Shown here in pieces: positions 63,512-64,000 of a stretch of 64,000 nt of DNA (positions are counted from its first letter, which is position 1; each line of letters begins with the position of its first letter). A program made the position numbers and the translations under genes. The notes below the pieces were generated by a model. It did not search any database, had not been told where the DNA came from, and saw only the letters and a list, made by a program, of their open reading frames with translations. This DNA comes from Mediterranea massiliensis. GTDB lineage: Bacteria; Bacteroidota; Bacteroidia; Bacteroidales; Bacteroidaceae. The stretch is from the NCBI RefSeq assembly GCF_900128475.1, contig NZ_LT635838.1, forward strand, positions 26,727 through 90,726. Reading direction: 5' to 3'.

Positions 63512-64000
63512 ATGGATATAGAATACGTAAGAAGCCGTTTCATCAAGCATTTTGATGGAACAACAGGAGCAGTTTACGCTTCTCCGGGTCGCATTAATCT
63601 GATCGGCGAACACACCGATTATAACGGCGGCTTTGTATTTCCCGGTGCCATCGACAAAGGCATGATTGCCGAAATCAAGCCGAACGGCACCAACATTGTG
63701 AAGGCTTACTCCATTGACCTGAAAGATTATGTAGAGTTTGGTCTCAATGAAGAAGACGCTCCCCGCGCCAGCTGGGCAAGATATATCTTCGGTGTATGCC
63801 GTGAGATGATTAAGCGCGGCGTAGATGTAAAAGGCTTCAATACCGCTTTCGCAGGCGACGTTCCATTGGGTGCCGGCATGTCTTCATCCGCAGCATTGGA
63901 AAGTACGTATGCTTATGCGTTGAACGATCTCTTTGGAGACAACAAGATTGACAAGTTTGAGCTTGCCAAAGTTGGCCAGGCTACAGAACATAACTATTGC
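63512..64000 (+). CDS. galK: Galactokinase (partial, cut by window end)
   Basis: 163 codons of a GHMP kinase are present: SPGRINLIGEHTDYNGG (about residues 27-43) is the galactokinase signature, and GDVPLGAGMSSSAALE (about 115-130) is the ATP-binding motif. It phosphorylates galactose to galactose 1-phosphate. The frame is open to base 64000; the C-terminal half lies outside. It is the third gene of the gal operon. Confidence 0.96.
   Translation, partial: MDIEYVRSRFIKHFDGTTGAVYASPGRINLIGEHTDYNGGFVFPGAIDKGMIAEIKPNGTNIVKAYSIDLKDYVEFGLNEEDAPRASWARYIFGVCREMIKRGVDVKGFNTAFAGDVPLGAGMSSSAALESTYAYALNDLFGDNKIDKFELAKVGQATEHNYC

Overview
The window looks like a chromosomal segment of a gut Bacteroides or close relative (Bacteroidales). 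The evidence is a SusC/SusD pair, TonB-dependent receptors, class III fructose bisphosphatase, many Bacteroides-type promoters (TTTG, about 19 bp, TAnnTTTG), and a sulfate-activation/sulfotransferase block whose order matches, from memory, the steroid-sulfonation locus of B. thetaiotaomicron. No rRNA, CRISPR array or prophage was seen.

Layout. 1-14 kb: the nearly complete 3'-truncated reading frame of a TonB-dependent receptor, an IS4-type transposase, a solitary 6-phosphogluconolactonase, an acyl-CoA ligase coupled to a 16-residue-repeat outer-membrane-type protein, fructose bisphosphatase, an AspT-like transporter, a DedA protein, a Ser-Lys-Glu tRNA operon, and Crp- and AraC-type regulators. 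14-24.6 kb: a 5'-nucleotidase-like phosphatase, Tex, a CPBP protease, a BspA-like leucine-rich protein, an ABC-F ATPase with one degenerate ATP site, and GrpE-DnaJ. 24.7-37.8 kb: an AT-rich sialic-acid (nan) utilisation operon (YhcH-like, MFS transporter, lyase, epimerase, SusC, SusD, an uncharacterised propeller lipoprotein, NanM-like mutarotase) with a divergent ROK regulator. 38-42.8 kb: tRNA-Thr, MltG, then IorA-IorB-PaaK for aromatic 2-oxoacid oxidation. 43.2-57.4 kb: one long leftward gene run, cysQ, sulfate permease, cysC, cysD, cysN, sulfotransferase, PCMD protein, ruvX, def, a TPR protein, thrS, infC, rpmI, rplT. 57.5-64 kb: a SPOR lipoprotein, a small lipoprotein, a YtxH/holin-like/small-protein trio, manA, and galM, a sugar transporter and galK (cut by the window end).

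How the genes work together. The nan genes would import, epimerise and cleave sialic acid to pyruvate and ManNAc and convert ManNAc to GlcNAc. The cys genes would import sulfate and make PAPS for the sulfotransferase, with CysQ removing the PAP by-product. IorAB and PaaK would turn aryl pyruvates into aryl-acetyl-CoA or handle aryl acetates. The gal genes feed galactose to glycolysis.

The most unusual non-coding signal is a set of three intergenic arrays (16.2, 24.6 and 51.9 kb). They have different sequences but the same geometry: 5-bp arms, alternately inverted, separated by 5 and 7 bp spacers, giving an exact 22-bp period.
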